A stretch of 64,000 nucleotides of DNA from Flavobacterium sp. CF136 (GCF_000282055.1 NZ_AKJZ01000007.1:182089-246088); one strand, 5' to 3'; numbered from the stretch's first letter, positions 26,456 through 35,384 are shown. Translations and numbers: made by a program. The notes: generated by a model not told the origin, from the sequence alone.

Positions 26456-27340
26456 ATGCAAATACTAGACGGTAAAAAAACAGCTGAAGACATTAAAAAC
26501 GAAATTGCAGCCGAAGTTCAATCGATAAAAGATGCCGGAGGAAAAGTACCTCATTTGGCAGCAGTAATCGTAGGGAATAACGGAGCAAGCTTAACTTACG
26601 TTGGAAGTAAAGTAAAATCTTGCCAGCAAATTGGTTTTGATTCAACTTTAGTGGCGCTGCCTGAAACAATTACCGAAGCAGAGTTGCTTGATAAAATAAA
26701 AGAGTTGAATGAAGATGATAATCTGGATGGATTCATTGTTCAGTTGCCTTTACCAAAGCACATTGATGAGCAAAAAATCTTATTAGCAATTGATCCTGAT
26801 AAAGATGTAGATGGTTTTCATCCTACTAACTTTGGTAAAATGGCTTTGGAAATGGAGACATTCATTCCTGCAACACCATTCGGAATCATGCAATTGTTGG
26901 AACGTTACAAAGTAGAAACAGCCGGAAAACATACTGTAGTTATTGGCAGAAGCCATATTGTAGGACGACCAATGAGTATTTTAATGAGTCGTAAAGGAAA
27001 TCCCGGAGATTCAACAGTAACTTTAACACACAGCAGAACTAAAAATATCGAAGAATTTACTAAAAACGCGGATATCATTATCACTGCTTTAGGAGTTCCA
27101 AATTACCTAAAAGCTGATATGGTAAAAGATGGTGTAGTGATTATTGACGTTGGAATTACAAGAGTTGATGATGCTTCAAATCCAAAAGGATATGTTATTA
27201 CCGGAGATGTTGATTTTGATGAAGTAAGCAAGAAATCTTCTTTTATTACACCGGTTCCTGGTGGAGTAGGACCAATGACAATTGCTATGTTGCTTAAAAA
27301 TACACTTTTGGCCCGTAAAATGAGAAGTGCAAAAAAATAA
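26456..27340 (+). CDS. folD: Methylenetetrahydrofolate dehydrogenase/cyclohydrolase FolD
   Basis: 294 residues, bifunctional cytosolic enzyme of one-carbon metabolism converting methylene-THF to formyl-THF. The cyclohydrolase Tyr48/Lys52 pair lies in TYVGSK. The family signatures [39 protein letters not shown] and [14 protein letters not shown] are all intact. It is a complete single gene with a strong terminator after it. Confidence 0.97.
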   Translation: MQILDGKKTAEDIKNEIAAEVQSIKDAGGKVPHLAAVIVGNNGASLTYVGSKVKSCQQIGFDSTLVALPETITEAELLDKIKELNEDDNLDGFIVQLPLPKHIDEQKILLAIDPDKDVDGFHPTNFGKMALEMETFIPATPFGIMQLLERYKVETAGKHTVVIGRSHIVGRPMSILMSRKGNPGDSTVTLTHSRTKNIEEFTKNADIIITALGVPNYLKADMVKDGVVIIDVGITRVDDASNPKGYVITGDVDFDEVSKKSSFITPVPGGVGPMTIAMLLKNTLLARKMRSAKK

Positions 27341-27363
27341 TTTTTTATAAAATATCAATAAAC

Positions 27364-27395
27364 AAAGCCCATTCGACTGAATGGGCTTTGTCGTT
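27364..27395 (+). terminator. Terminator after folD
   Basis: A perfect 11-bp stem AAAGCCCATTC/GAATGGGCTTT with a GACT loop, then a T-rich tract. Confidence 0.88.
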
Positions 27396-27546
27396 TTTAA
27401 TATATAATTAATAGTTTAAAGTTTCTTGTTTTAAAAATAAAAGATATTTTTGCAGCACTTTAAAAAAAACTTCTCCAAATGGACGTAAACTGAAAATAGC
27501 TTTTGAATCTTTTCAAAATGCTATTATAAAACCCTGGTATCTTGAA

Positions 27547-28476
27547 ATGAAAGCCTTTTACAAAAAAAACAACAACGGATTAATCGAAATCCAGGAATGG
27601 ACTCCTAATTGCTGGATTAATATTGAATCTCCAACAGCAGCAGAAAAAAAATATTTATTAGAAGAACTTCAAATTCCCGAAGCATTTTACAACGATATTG
27701 AAGACATTGATGAAAGACCCCGTATGGAATCAGAAGATGGCTGGATGCTGTTTGTTCTGAGAGTTCCTGTAAAAAGCAATGATGTAAAATTACCTTTTCA
27801 AACTATTCCTGTGGGATTGATTTTTAAAGAAGATGTCTGTGTTACAATAAGTTTTTATGAAATAGAAATCATCTCTGATTTTGTGATTTACACACAAAGA
27901 AAAAATATTGAGATTAAAGATAATTTTGATCTAGTCTTGAGATTATTATTGTCTTCGAGTGTTTGGTATTTAAAATATCTGAAACAAATCAACCAAAAGA
28001 TAAAACTCGCAGAAGATAATTTAGAGAAATCGATTAAAAATGAAGAACTACAAGCTCTGCTTCAGATTGAAAAATGCCTCGTATTTTTTATTACATCCTT
28101 AAAGGGGAATGATGTCTTGTTTCATAGAATTAAAAACTTAAAAGCCCAAAAAGCCAATTATGATTTAGATTTATTGGAAGATGTTGAAATTGAATTGAGC
28201 CAGGCACAGGATACAGCTAATATTTACAGCAACATTCTTACGGGAATGATGGATGCTTATGCTTCTGTGATTTCCAATAATATGAATAATATAATGAAGC
28301 AGATGACTTCAATCTCTATTATTTTAATGATTCCTACATTGATTGCCAGTTTGTATGGGATGAACGTTCCCAATGGTTTAGAAGAAAGTAAATACGGTAT
28401 TTGGATCCTGCTTTTAATTTCTGTCGTGTTATCCGCTTTTGGAGTGTTCTTATTCAAAAGAAGAAGATGGTTTTAA
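27547..28476 (+). CDS. CorA-family divalent cation transporter
   Basis: 309 residues. A large soluble N-terminal domain (1-245) precedes two C-terminal membrane helices. The signature YGMN is present (LIASLYGMNVPNG), and the second helix ends KRRRWF. CorA proteins form pentameric Mg2+ or Co2+ channels in the inner membrane. The soluble part opens with IEIQEWTPNCWINIESP and continues with DIDERPRMESEDGWMLFVLRVP, as in this branch. Metal specificity cannot be told from sequence. Confidence 0.92.
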   Translation: MKAFYKKNNNGLIEIQEWTPNCWINIESPTAAEKKYLLEELQIPEAFYNDIEDIDERPRMESEDGWMLFVLRVPVKSNDVKLPFQTIPVGLIFKEDVCVTISFYEIEIISDFVIYTQRKNIEIKDNFDLVLRLLLSSSVWYLKYLKQINQKIKLAEDNLEKSIKNEELQALLQIEKCLVFFITSLKGNDVLFHRIKNLKAQKANYDLDLLEDVEIELSQAQDTANIYSNILTGMMDAYASVISNNMNNIMKQMTSISIILMIPTLIASLYGMNVPNGLEESKYGIWILLLISVVLSAFGVFLFKRRRWF

Positions 28477-28501
28477 TAAAAACTAAAAATTGAATAATAT
28501 A

Positions 28502-28536
28502 AAAGCCTGTTCGTTTGAATAGGCTTTGTTGTTTTT
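28502..28536 (+). terminator. Terminator after the CorA-type gene
   Basis: AAAGCCTGTTC (28502-28512), a GTTT loop and GAATAGGCTTT (28517-28527), followed by a T-rich tract. Confidence 0.85.
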
Positions 28537-28542
28537 ATACTT

Positions 28543-28660
28543 TGGGCGTGACCACATCCCGATAAGAGGGCAAACTTACTTTGTGGGTATTGGCCCTCTT
28601 ATCGGGATGCGGCCGGGCTATCCGCGCTACTTCGGTAGCCTCCTTCTATCCCTCACGCAA
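28543..28660. repeat. Interspersed multi-stem palindromic element (GGGCGTGACC...CCTCACGC)
   Basis: Outer arms GCGTGA (28546-28551) and TCACGC (28653-28658) enclose two hairpins. One is a perfect 17-bp stem (28555-28571 with 28593-28609, core CCCGATAAGAGGGC) around a 21-base loop. The other is a short GCTAC-TTCG-GTAGC hairpin (28626-28639) with a UUCG-type tetraloop. The block is GC-rich against AT-rich flanks. It resembles repeat units I know to be scattered in Flavobacterium genomes. A 70-codon open frame across it is an artefact. Confidence 0.75.
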
Positions 28661-28754
28661 CTCTTAGTTAATAAGAACTTCTCAGCCCTGCAATTTTTTC
28701 AAAACCTTGTGCTTATAAATTTTTATGTGATTAAATAAAAAAATCAATTTTTAG

Positions 28755-28784
28755 TTTGTCATTTCAAAATAAAATATAACTTTG
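28755..28784 (+). promoter_or_regulatory. Promoter of the membrane-protein/winged-helix operon
   Basis: TTTG (28755-28758), 18 bases, TAACTTTG (28777-28784). The predicted start point falls on the palindrome AAAGTACTTT (28791-28800), five bases before the ATG. Confidence 0.65.
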
Positions 28785-28803
28785 CAGTACAAAGTACTTT
28801 AAT
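28779..28803 (+). promoter_or_regulatory. Candidate operator, copy 1 (ACTTTG-N5-CAAAGTACTTT)
   Basis: The block ACTTTG, five bases, CAAAGTACTTT, AATT overlaps the -7 box and start point of the operon promoter. The same block with the same spacing recurs at 29738-29765. The winged-helix protein encoded in this operon is the obvious candidate binder. Confidence 0.45.
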
Positions 28804-28804
28804 T

Positions 28805-29419
28805 ATGAATCAGAAGCACCAAGAAGATTTAGCACATATTCGTTCCATGATGGAGCGCTCTTCAAGATTTATATCACTAAGCGGCCTCTCAGGAGTTTTT
28901 GCAGGTTTATCTGCTTTAATTGGCGGATTATATGTTTATCAGTTATTTAGAACTAACGGAATTGAGTACTTTGATAGAAAAGATCTGATACTTCCAATTG
29001 AGCTGATTTCTGATTTAGTTTTAACAGGTTTTATAGTTTTGGTATTCGCTTTTGCTTTTGGAATTTTCTTTACTATTAGAAAAAGCAAAAAATACGATTT
29101 ACCAATTTGGACTTCAGTTACAAAGAAGATGTTGTTCAATTTAGTGGTGCCACTTTTAGCAGGTGGTGTTTTCTGTATGGCTTTAATATACCACGGAATT
29201 TATGGTTTAATAGCGCCGGTAATGCTGATTTTTTATGGATTAGCACTTATAAATGCTGAAAAATATACTTTTTCAGATGTAAAATATTTAGGTTTTTGTG
29301 AACTTGTTTTAGGAGCAGTTTCTCTTTTTTTTATCGAATATGGTTTGATTTTTTGGATCACAGGTTTTGGTATTTTACATATCTTGTACGGATTAGTAAT
29401 GTTCAAAAAATACAAGTAA
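28805..29419 (+). CDS. Multi-pass membrane protein, function unknown
   Basis: 204 residues with an N-terminal cytoplasmic segment (MNQKHQEDLAHIRSMMERSSRFISLSG) and about six membrane helices grouped in pairs. The last helix ends FGILHILYGLVMFKKYK. The N-terminal HIRSMMERSSRF pattern is a recognisable signature in Bacteroidota, where it precedes a small winged-helix regulator as it does here (four bases downstream). No enzymatic motif is seen. Role in envelope sensing or regulator anchoring is a guess from context. Confidence 0.75.
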   Translation: MNQKHQEDLAHIRSMMERSSRFISLSGLSGVFAGLSALIGGLYVYQLFRTNGIEYFDRKDLILPIELISDLVLTGFIVLVFAFAFGIFFTIRKSKKYDLPIWTSVTKKMLFNLVVPLLAGGVFCMALIYHGIYGLIAPVMLIFYGLALINAEKYTFSDVKYLGFCELVLGAVSLFFIEYGLIFWITGFGILHILYGLVMFKKYK

Positions 29420-29423
29420 ACCA

Positions 29424-29714
29424 ATGGGAATCATTGATAAATTAAATAAAGATTTCGAAAGCCGTGTCAGATTAGGTATTATGTCCATTCTGATGGTCAA
29501 TGATTGGATTGATTTCACCGAAATGAAAACGCTTTTGAATATCACTGACGGTAATTTAGCCAGCCATTCCTCAGCTTTAGAAAAAGCTGAATATATTGAA
29601 GTAAAAAAAGAGTTCGTTGGCAAAAAACCAAAAACATCATACCGTGTTACCGATAGAGGACGTGCCGCTTTTAAAGAGCATTTGTCATATCTTGAAAAAT
29701 TAATGAAATCTTAA
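29424..29714 (+). CDS. Small winged-helix transcriptional regulator
   Basis: 96 residues, essentially one MarR/PadR-like winged helix. Helices cover RVRLGIMSILMVNDWIDFTEMKTLL, the recognition helix is in TDGNLASHSSALEKAEYI, and the wing is KEFVGKKPKTSYRVTDRGRAAF. It starts four bases after the membrane-protein gene. Regulators of this type usually repress their own operon. The repeated block at 28779 and 29738 is a good operator candidate. Confidence 0.88.
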   Translation: MGIIDKLNKDFESRVRLGIMSILMVNDWIDFTEMKTLLNITDGNLASHSSALEKAEYIEVKKEFVGKKPKTSYRVTDRGRAAFKEHLSYLEKLMKS

Positions 29715-29737
29715 TAACCAAATTTTTTTATCCAAAT

Positions 29738-29765
29738 ACTTTGAATTGCAAAGTTCTTTTAATTT
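29738..29765 (+). promoter_or_regulatory. Candidate operator, copy 2, before the DUF4173 gene
   Basis: ACTTTG (29738-29743), five bases, CAAAGTTCTTTT (29749-29760), AATT. It repeats copy 1 with one substitution and one added T. It suggests that the DUF4173 gene has its own start point under the same control. Confidence 0.45.
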
Positions 29766-29861
29766 TATAATCATGAAGCCGCCACTGAAAAATTGTGAAA
29801 CAAATACCAATAAATATAAGACAATAACATATTTGACCAATAATAAATAAATTCTACAATT

Positions 29862-31250
29862 ATGAAAAAACATCACATTATTTTAGCATGCAGTACAATT
29901 TTTACACTGCTTTTTTACAAAGAAGATTTAGGTGTCAATCTGGCTATTTTTGGCCTGGTGTTGACGGGATTAATTTGTTACTTCTTTCAGGATCGGTTTT
30001 CTGAAAGATTACATCTCATTTTAGTTGTCACATCCGTTTTGTCTTGTCTGGCTTTTGCATGGTATGGGGATTTTGCTTCTTTTTTGGCTTTAGCGATGTC
30101 TGTTCTTTTTTTACAGTTTAAAACGCAGGATAATAAGCTTAAAATAGTACAGATGTTTCCGCTAGTTTTCTTAAACGGAATTACTTCATTGGGTCGTATT
30201 CTTATGTTTAGTCAATGGCTCCCAGAGAAAAAAATACATAATAATTTTGCCAAAAAGCTGGTAGCCTTTTTTATTATTCCTGCTATTTTTCTAGGACTGT
30301 TTTTTATCGTCTATTCTTTTGGAAGTGATCATTTTTCTTCTTTATTTACAGACTATACTTTAGATATTGATGTCTGGCAGCTTGTTGTAATTGGTGGTCT
30401 TGGATTTTATATTTCATTCAGTTTCTGGAATTACTGGGTACCGGAAGTTTGTTATGAGAAAAATGAACTGTTAGATAATGATTTCAGCAATATTGCGGAA
30501 GTCAAGAATCAAAATACATTTTCATTTCTTGACCTTGACTTCGAAAGAAAGAGCGGTGAAATTACTTTAGTGTTGTTAAACCTGATGCTTTTGGTATTTA
30601 TTGTTACATACAATTATGAACAGTTTTTTGAAGTGATAGAAAAATCTCAATTAAGTGCCGCAACACACGAAAGAGTAAATTCAGTGATTTTTTCTATTCT
30701 CATGGCAGTTGGAGTAATCTTATTTTATTTTAAAGGGGGTTTTAATTTTGATGAAAAAGCAAAAAAACTAAAAGGGTTAGCTAAAATTTGGATTCTGTTA
30801 AATGCTGTTTTGATTGTAAGTACAATCATTAAAAACTCAGAATACATTTCGTTTTTCGGATTGACATATAAACGATTAGGAGTTTATGCTTTCCTGATTT
30901 TAGCAATTATTGGTTTGTTTTTCGCTTTTTTTAAAATTATCAGACAAAAAACAAATGCTTATTTGGTGAATCAGATGGTTTGGTATTTTTATGGAACAGT
31001 GCTATTATGCAGTTTTGTGAATTGGGGAAACCTCATTACAAACTACAATATTTCGGTGAATAAAGGAGTAGAGCCAAAATTTTTGAGAGGTTTAAATTTT
31101 AATGATGAAATGCGCAGGGAGTATTTTTTAATGCATAATCTGGATGGAGAATTAAGTGAAATTTCAAGAGAAAAGGATATTGATTCTTATCAGAAACAAT
31201 CTTTTTTATCTAAGCCTTTGTATTATGAGTTTTTGAAGAATAGCAAATAA
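29862..31250 (+). CDS. DUF4173-family polytopic membrane protein
   Basis: 462 residues with about ten to twelve membrane helices. The central segment NGITSLGRILMFSQWLPEKKIHNNFAKKLVAFFIIPAIFLGLFFIVYSFGSDHF and the later DEKAKKLKGLAKIWILLNAVLIVSTIIKNSEYI ... GLTYKRLGVYAFLILAIIGL match DUF4153/DUF4173 proteins. The C-terminal ~75 residues are soluble (FLRGLNFNDEMRREYFLMHNLDGEL). Biochemical role undescribed. It follows the winged-helix gene by 147 bases and has a second copy of the presumed operator in front. Confidence 0.8.
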   Translation: MKKHHIILACSTIFTLLFYKEDLGVNLAIFGLVLTGLICYFFQDRFSERLHLILVVTSVLSCLAFAWYGDFASFLALAMSVLFLQFKTQDNKLKIVQMFPLVFLNGITSLGRILMFSQWLPEKKIHNNFAKKLVAFFIIPAIFLGLFFIVYSFGSDHFSSLFTDYTLDIDVWQLVVIGGLGFYISFSFWNYWVPEVCYEKNELLDNDFSNIAEVKNQNTFSFLDLDFERKSGEITLVLLNLMLLVFIVTYNYEQFFEVIEKSQLSAATHERVNSVIFSILMAVGVILFYFKGGFNFDEKAKKLKGLAKIWILLNAVLIVSTIIKNSEYISFFGLTYKRLGVYAFLILAIIGLFFAFFKIIRQKTNAYLVNQMVWYFYGTVLLCSFVNWGNLITNYNISVNKGVEPKFLRGLNFNDEMRREYFLMHNLDGELSEISREKDIDSYQKQSFLSKPLYYEFLKNSK

Positions 31251-31260
31251 AGAAACAAGT

Positions 31261-31295
31261 AAAATCCTATTCTATTTTGAGTAGGATTTTTTTAT
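31261..31295 (+). terminator. Terminator after the DUF4173 gene
   Basis: AAAATCCTA (31261-31269) and TAGGATTTT (31282-31290) form the stem, followed by more T. Confidence 0.85.
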
Positions 31296-31484
31296 TAAAC
31301 AAATAATTAATTTAAATAAAATTTTAATAAACATTTTGAGCGGATATTTATTAAGAATATTACAAATAGATAAAACTTATTAAGAAAATGTTTGTTATAT
31401 TTGATACTGAAAATTTGCGATTATTGTGTTTACTTAAGCGTAATATTTCTTAAAAATATAAATTTAACTTAAAAAACTATTACC

Positions 31485-31961
31485 ATGACAAACATTACCC
31501 TAAAATCACCAACTGACAAAATCTATCCACCAGGTAAATGCATTAAAAAAGCAACTAAAAATAAACTAACGCAACAACCTGTAATCTTTCCTGAAAATGC
31601 TTCAAAAATTCCTTTCGCTCCTATAGTTCAGGCTACTTTTACAGATTCGGAAACACTTCAGGTTAGAGCTGTTTTTTTGGTATCAACTCATACACCATTA
31701 AATGATGATAAATTAGAATTTATGATTTATCAAAATTGGTATGTGAATCTTGAAGGAGAACGTCAGTTACAATTTTTTATAGCTTATGATATAGATGATG
31801 CTATAAGTAAAGACTTTGATGTTTATGAGATAAGTTTTAAAGCTGAAAAAGATCCTTATGGAGAAGATGCATTTAAGAGTATTAATACAATTCAAACTTT
31901 CCTTTGGGATATTGATCCTGAAACTTCGAGAGGAACAGAAACTACTGTGCAACACGGATAA
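31485..31961 (+). CDS. Unrecognised 158-residue protein
   Basis: No signal peptide, membrane helix or motif that I recognise. The sequence opens MTNITLKSPTDKIYPPGK with a basic stretch (KKATKNK). It then forms what looks like a small beta-rich domain (PIVQATFTDSETLQVRAVFLVSTHTPLNDDKLEFMIYQNWYVN) and ends DIDPETSRGTETTVQHG. It has a candidate TATATTTG -7 box at 31396-31403. It lies 99 bases upstream of a histidine kinase/LytTR pair in the same direction. Real coding is supported by length, composition and the absence of a competing frame. Confidence 0.6.
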   Translation: MTNITLKSPTDKIYPPGKCIKKATKNKLTQQPVIFPENASKIPFAPIVQATFTDSETLQVRAVFLVSTHTPLNDDKLEFMIYQNWYVNLEGERQLQFFIAYDIDDAISKDFDVYEISFKAEKDPYGEDAFKSINTIQTFLWDIDPETSRGTETTVQHG

Positions 31962-32060
31962 TTAATAAACGAAGATTTACATAATTAGTGTAATAAAGCA
32001 ATATAGGTAAATCTTGTAACACCTTCATTATTAGGTAAAATATAAAGTATAACAGTATAA

Positions 32061-33800
32061 ATGATTAAAATTAAATCGTTTACTTCTTCAATATTATTTT
32101 TTGTTTCCTTTTTTCTTTTTTCTCAGGAGTCACAACATGTAGGCTCCTTAATGAATATAGAAATTAAAGCAAAATCCCGGCAATTCAAAAGTGTCAATTT
32201 TGATAAAGCTCAAACGTTTTTTAGAGAGAGCAATTGGGATTCAACTTTGGTTTACTCAATGAAAGAAATAAATAATTCAAAAAATAAAGAGCTTATAGAT
32301 TACTCTCATTATTTTAGAGGGATTAGTTTTCAGGAAAAAAAGTTACTTAATGAATCTAAAAAAGAGTTTAGTGAAATTTCGAATAATTTTCGATTTCTTT
32401 ATAAAGTGAAAATGAAATTAGGTGAAATTGCATTAGACCAAAAAGAATTTAAAAAAGCTTTGCAGTATTTCCAGCAAGTCGAAAAATTCTCAGTAAAAAT
32501 AGCTTATGACATGCAACATAGTACTGTTTTGCATAATATTGGTTTATGTCATTTACATCTTGGGAAATTTGATAAAGCGGAAGAATATCTCTTCAAAAGT
32601 TCTAAATTGCAGGAAATAGAAAAAGATACACTATTACTCATCGGTTCTTATATGGATATTGCAAATTTGTTTTACCAACAATATAAAGATGATCAGGCAA
32701 TTCCTTATTTTGAAAAAGCATATGATTTATCCAAAAAAGTAAAATCATTCGATTTAAAAAGAGCTGCAGCCAAAAATATGGCAGCAGTAGAAGAAAATAG
32801 GAAAAATTTTCCAATGGCTTTAACCTACAGAAAAGAATACGAAGCCTGGAAAGATTCCTTAAACGACCAAAACAAAGTCTGGGCAATTGCAGATCTCGAA
32901 AAGAAATTTGCCATAAAGCAAAAGCAAAAAGAAGTTAACGTTCTTGAAGCTGAGAATAAAGTAAAAATAGCCGAAAGAAATGGGTTACTCATTTCTTCGA
33001 TTTTATTATTCGTAATGTTTGGGGCAGGAGTCTATTTTTACAGGCAAAAAATTAGGAACAACAAGATAATCTTAGCTCAAAAGAATCAGTTGGATGAATT
33101 AAACGCTACAAAGGATAAATTGTTTTCTATTGTTAGTCATGATTTGAGATCTTCGGTAAATGCCTTAAAGACGAGTAATGGTAAATTATTAGAAAATCTG
33201 GAGAATAAAAATTATGCAGAACTTGATGTTTTGCTTCATAAGAATAGTACAATTGCCAGCGGTGCTTATAATTTGCTGGATAACCTGCTCAATTGGGCGT
33301 TGTTACAAACCAAGCAAGCCTACTTTTTTCAGGAATCATTGCATCTTGCGTCAATTGTACAGCATGTAGAATATAATTATAAGCCTTTGATGTTAAATAA
33401 AAACATCATTTTTAAAAATGATGTTTCTACTGTAGATTATGTGTTTGCTGATATGGATTCACTCAAAATAATTATCAGGAACCTGTTAGACAATGCCATT
33501 AAATTCTCTAAAGAAAATGGAATGATTTCTATTTATACACGCCCTTCATCTGAGGATTTATGTTATTTAGTTATTGAAGATACCGGTCTTGGAATGAATA
33601 AATTAACTAGGGATGAATTGTTAAAAGATACTGTCTTACTTTCTAAAAAGAAAAATGACGATGCAATAGGAACCGGTTTAGGTTTACAGCTTTGTAAAAG
33701 TATGATTCATAAAAATGGAGGCAAACTTGATATAGAAAGTGAAGAGAATGTAGGAACTAAAATAATTATAGCTTTACCTAAGGTCAAAAATCATGGATAA
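32061..33800 (+). CDS. TPR-containing sensor histidine kinase
   Basis: 579 residues: a signal peptide (ending LFSQES) and a periplasmic TPR array at about 35-300 (VLHNIGLCHLHLGKFDKAEEYLFKSSKL and repeats). One membrane helix follows (LLISSILLFVMFGAGVYFY), then a dimerisation helix with the phospho-acceptor in SIVSHDLRSSV. The ATPase domain shows RNLLDNAIKFS, EDTGLGMN and GTGLGLQLCKSM. It is a typical Bacteroidota sensor whose TPR domain replaces a small-molecule domain. It overlaps the LytTR response regulator by eight bases, so they form a cognate pair. The signal is unknown. Confidence 0.92.
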   Translation: MIKIKSFTSSILFFVSFFLFSQESQHVGSLMNIEIKAKSRQFKSVNFDKAQTFFRESNWDSTLVYSMKEINNSKNKELIDYSHYFRGISFQEKKLLNESKKEFSEISNNFRFLYKVKMKLGEIALDQKEFKKALQYFQQVEKFSVKIAYDMQHSTVLHNIGLCHLHLGKFDKAEEYLFKSSKLQEIEKDTLLLIGSYMDIANLFYQQYKDDQAIPYFEKAYDLSKKVKSFDLKRAAAKNMAAVEENRKNFPMALTYRKEYEAWKDSLNDQNKVWAIADLEKKFAIKQKQKEVNVLEAENKVKIAERNGLLISSILLFVMFGAGVYFYRQKIRNNKIILAQKNQLDELNATKDKLFSIVSHDLRSSVNALKTSNGKLLENLENKNYAELDVLLHKNSTIASGAYNLLDNLLNWALLQTKQAYFFQESLHLASIVQHVEYNYKPLMLNKNIIFKNDVSTVDYVFADMDSLKIIIRNLLDNAIKFSKENGMISIYTRPSSEDLCYLVIEDTGLGMNKLTRDELLKDTVLLSKKKNDDAIGTGLGLQLCKSMIHKNGGKLDIESEENVGTKIIIALPKVKNHG

Positions 33801-34539
33801 TATAAATGTACTTATTGTCGAGGATACTCCTGCAGAAAGTGATGCACTTGTAAAAGTGCTGGACGAAAATAATTATAATATTGTTGGAGTTGCCGCTACT
33901 TATAATGAAGCACTGACATTGTTTTATAACAATGCGATTGATATCGTAGTTATTGATGTTTTTCTGGATGGAAAACCGGACGGAATTACTTTTGCCGAGA
34001 CGATAAATATTATTCCCAACGGATTAAAGCCGTTTGTTTTTTTAACGAGTTCTAAAGACCGTCAGATTTTTGAAAGGGCTAAACTTACAAAGCCTTTTAG
34101 TTTTTTAATGAAACCATTTAATGAACTTGAGATTTTATATGCGCTTGAAATGGCAGTAGAAAAATTTTATGATCAGGCAAATGCTTTTCACAGCGAGGAT
34201 CAAAATACGGTTGTAAGTAATGATTCTCTTTTTATTAAAAAAAATAAAGCCTTAAAGAAAGTCCAAATTAAGGATATCGTATACATTGAAGTTGAAGACC
34301 GATATTGTAATATCATTACAGAAGCCGAAAAATTTGTAATTCTGATATCGCTGACTAAAATTATTCAGCTTTTGGATCCAACAAAATTTTTTCAGACCCA
34401 TCGAAACTATATCATAAACGCGGGCAAAATAGAAGAAATAATTGTTAATGATAATCTGGTTATTTTAAAAGGAAATCATAAAGTAACCTTAAGTGATAAA
34501 TACAAAGACTTTGTAAAAAACTTTAGAATACTGAAGTAG
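33793..34539 (+). CDS. LytTR-family response regulator
   Basis: 248 residues. The receiver domain (1-125) has phospho-acceptor Asp55 (IVVIDVFLDGKPDG), acidic pocket Glu10/Asp11 and the conserved Lys in FLMKPFN. A LytTR DNA-binding domain (about 145-248) shows LKKVQIKDIVYIEVEDRYCNI, FFQTHRNYIINAGKIEEI and VTLSDKYKDFVKNF. Partner of the TPR kinase with which it overlaps. LytTR regulators bind paired direct repeats; I did not find an obvious target site in the neighbouring promoter regions. Confidence 0.93.
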   Translation: MDNINVLIVEDTPAESDALVKVLDENNYNIVGVAATYNEALTLFYNNAIDIVVIDVFLDGKPDGITFAETINIIPNGLKPFVFLTSSKDRQIFERAKLTKPFSFLMKPFNELEILYALEMAVEKFYDQANAFHSEDQNTVVSNDSLFIKKNKALKKVQIKDIVYIEVEDRYCNIITEAEKFVILISLTKIIQLLDPTKFFQTHRNYIINAGKIEEIIVNDNLVILKGNHKVTLSDKYKDFVKNFRILK

Positions 34540-34560
34540 TAGGCAACATTGCTATAAAAG

Positions 34561-34590
34561 AAAGGAGATTGTTAATAATCTCCTTTTTTC
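34561..34590. terminator. Shared terminator overlapping the rluF stop codon
   Basis: AAAGGAGATT (34561-34570) and AATCTCCTTT (34577-34586) with T on both sides. It lies between the convergent regulator and rluF genes, and the rluF stop codon at 34572 sits inside the loop. Confidence 0.8.
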
Positions 34591-35384
34591 TTAAATCTGG
34601 GATCGTATTTTGAAATAAATTCTGTCCTGCGTTTTGGAGTTTCTGCTTTTGGTAAACTTGCCTCTTCAGTTTTACTTGAAGGTTCGATTAATTGATTTAA
34701 CTCCTTAATCTCAGCATCTGTTAAATCGCGATAACGGCCAACCGGAACATCTAATGAAATATTGATTATTCGGATACGTTTTAATGCCGTAACTTCATAA
34801 CCCAAATACTCAGACATTCTACGAATCTGACGATTCAATCCTTGCGTAAGGATAATTTTGAAAGTGTATTTACTGATTTGTTCTACTTTACATTTTCGGG
34901 TAACCGTATCTAAAATAGGGACTCCATTTCCCATTCGCTCTATAAAACGATCAGTAATGGGTTTGTTTACCGTAACTGTATATTCTTTTTCGTGATTGTT
35001 TCTGGCGCGTAAAATCTTATTTACAATATCACCGTCGTTAGTCATGAAAATTAATCCTTCGCTGGCTTTGTCCAATCTTCCAATAGGGAAAATACGCTTT
35101 GGGTAATTGATATAATCTACAATATTGTTTCGAACTTCCAAATTGGTTGTGCATTCGATCCCAACAGGTTTGTTGAAAGCCAAATACACCATTTTTTCGT
35201 GTTTCTCCACGATTAATTTTCCATCTATACGTACTTCATCATCCGGCGAAACTTTGGTCCCCATTTCAGGTACAACACCATTTATTGTTACACGTCCTTC
35301 TTCGATAAGTTTATCCGCTTCCCGGCGGGAACAATAACCTGTTTCTCCAATGAATTTATTAAGGCGTTTTAAATTCTCTTCCAT
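34572..35384 (-). CDS. rluF: 23S rRNA pseudouridine synthase RluF
   Basis: 270 residues. An S4 RNA-binding domain (1-60, LNKFIGETGYCSRREADKLIEEGRVTINGVV) precedes the RsuA/RluB-type catalytic domain with the active-site aspartate in GRLDKASEGLIFMTNDGD. The block GLNRQIRRMSEYLGYEVTALKRIRIINISLDVPVGRYRDLT is close to E. coli RluF, which modifies U2604 of 23S rRNA. The basic C-terminal tail (RRTEFISKYDPRFKKKGDY) is typical of flavobacterial members. Monocistronic. Confidence 0.9.
   Translation of the reverse strand: MEENLKRLNKFIGETGYCSRREADKLIEEGRVTINGVVPEMGTKVSPDDEVRIDGKLIVEKHEKMVYLAFNKPVGIECTTNLEVRNNIVDYINYPKRIFPIGRLDKASEGLIFMTNDGDIVNKILRARNNHEKEYTVTVNKPITDRFIERMGNGVPILDTVTRKCKVEQISKYTFKIILTQGLNRQIRRMSEYLGYEVTALKRIRIINISLDVPVGRYRDLTDAEIKELNQLIEPSSKTEEASLPKAETPKRRTEFISKYDPRFKKKGDY

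Noticed and set aside
28526..28738. A 70-codon open frame on the plus strand across the palindromic element
   Set aside because: It reads straight through the hairpins of an interspersed repeat, has no protein-like pattern and no start signal.
29773..29850. A 25-residue open frame (MKPPLKNCETNTNKYK...) between the winged-helix and DUF4173 genes
   Set aside because: It follows the second operator-like block, so a leader peptide is possible, but length and composition give no support for coding.
31971..32017. AAGATTTAC/GTAAATCTT inverted repeat between the unknown gene and the kinase gene
   Set aside because: Nine-base arms 27 bases apart without a T-tract; too weak to call a terminator or operator.
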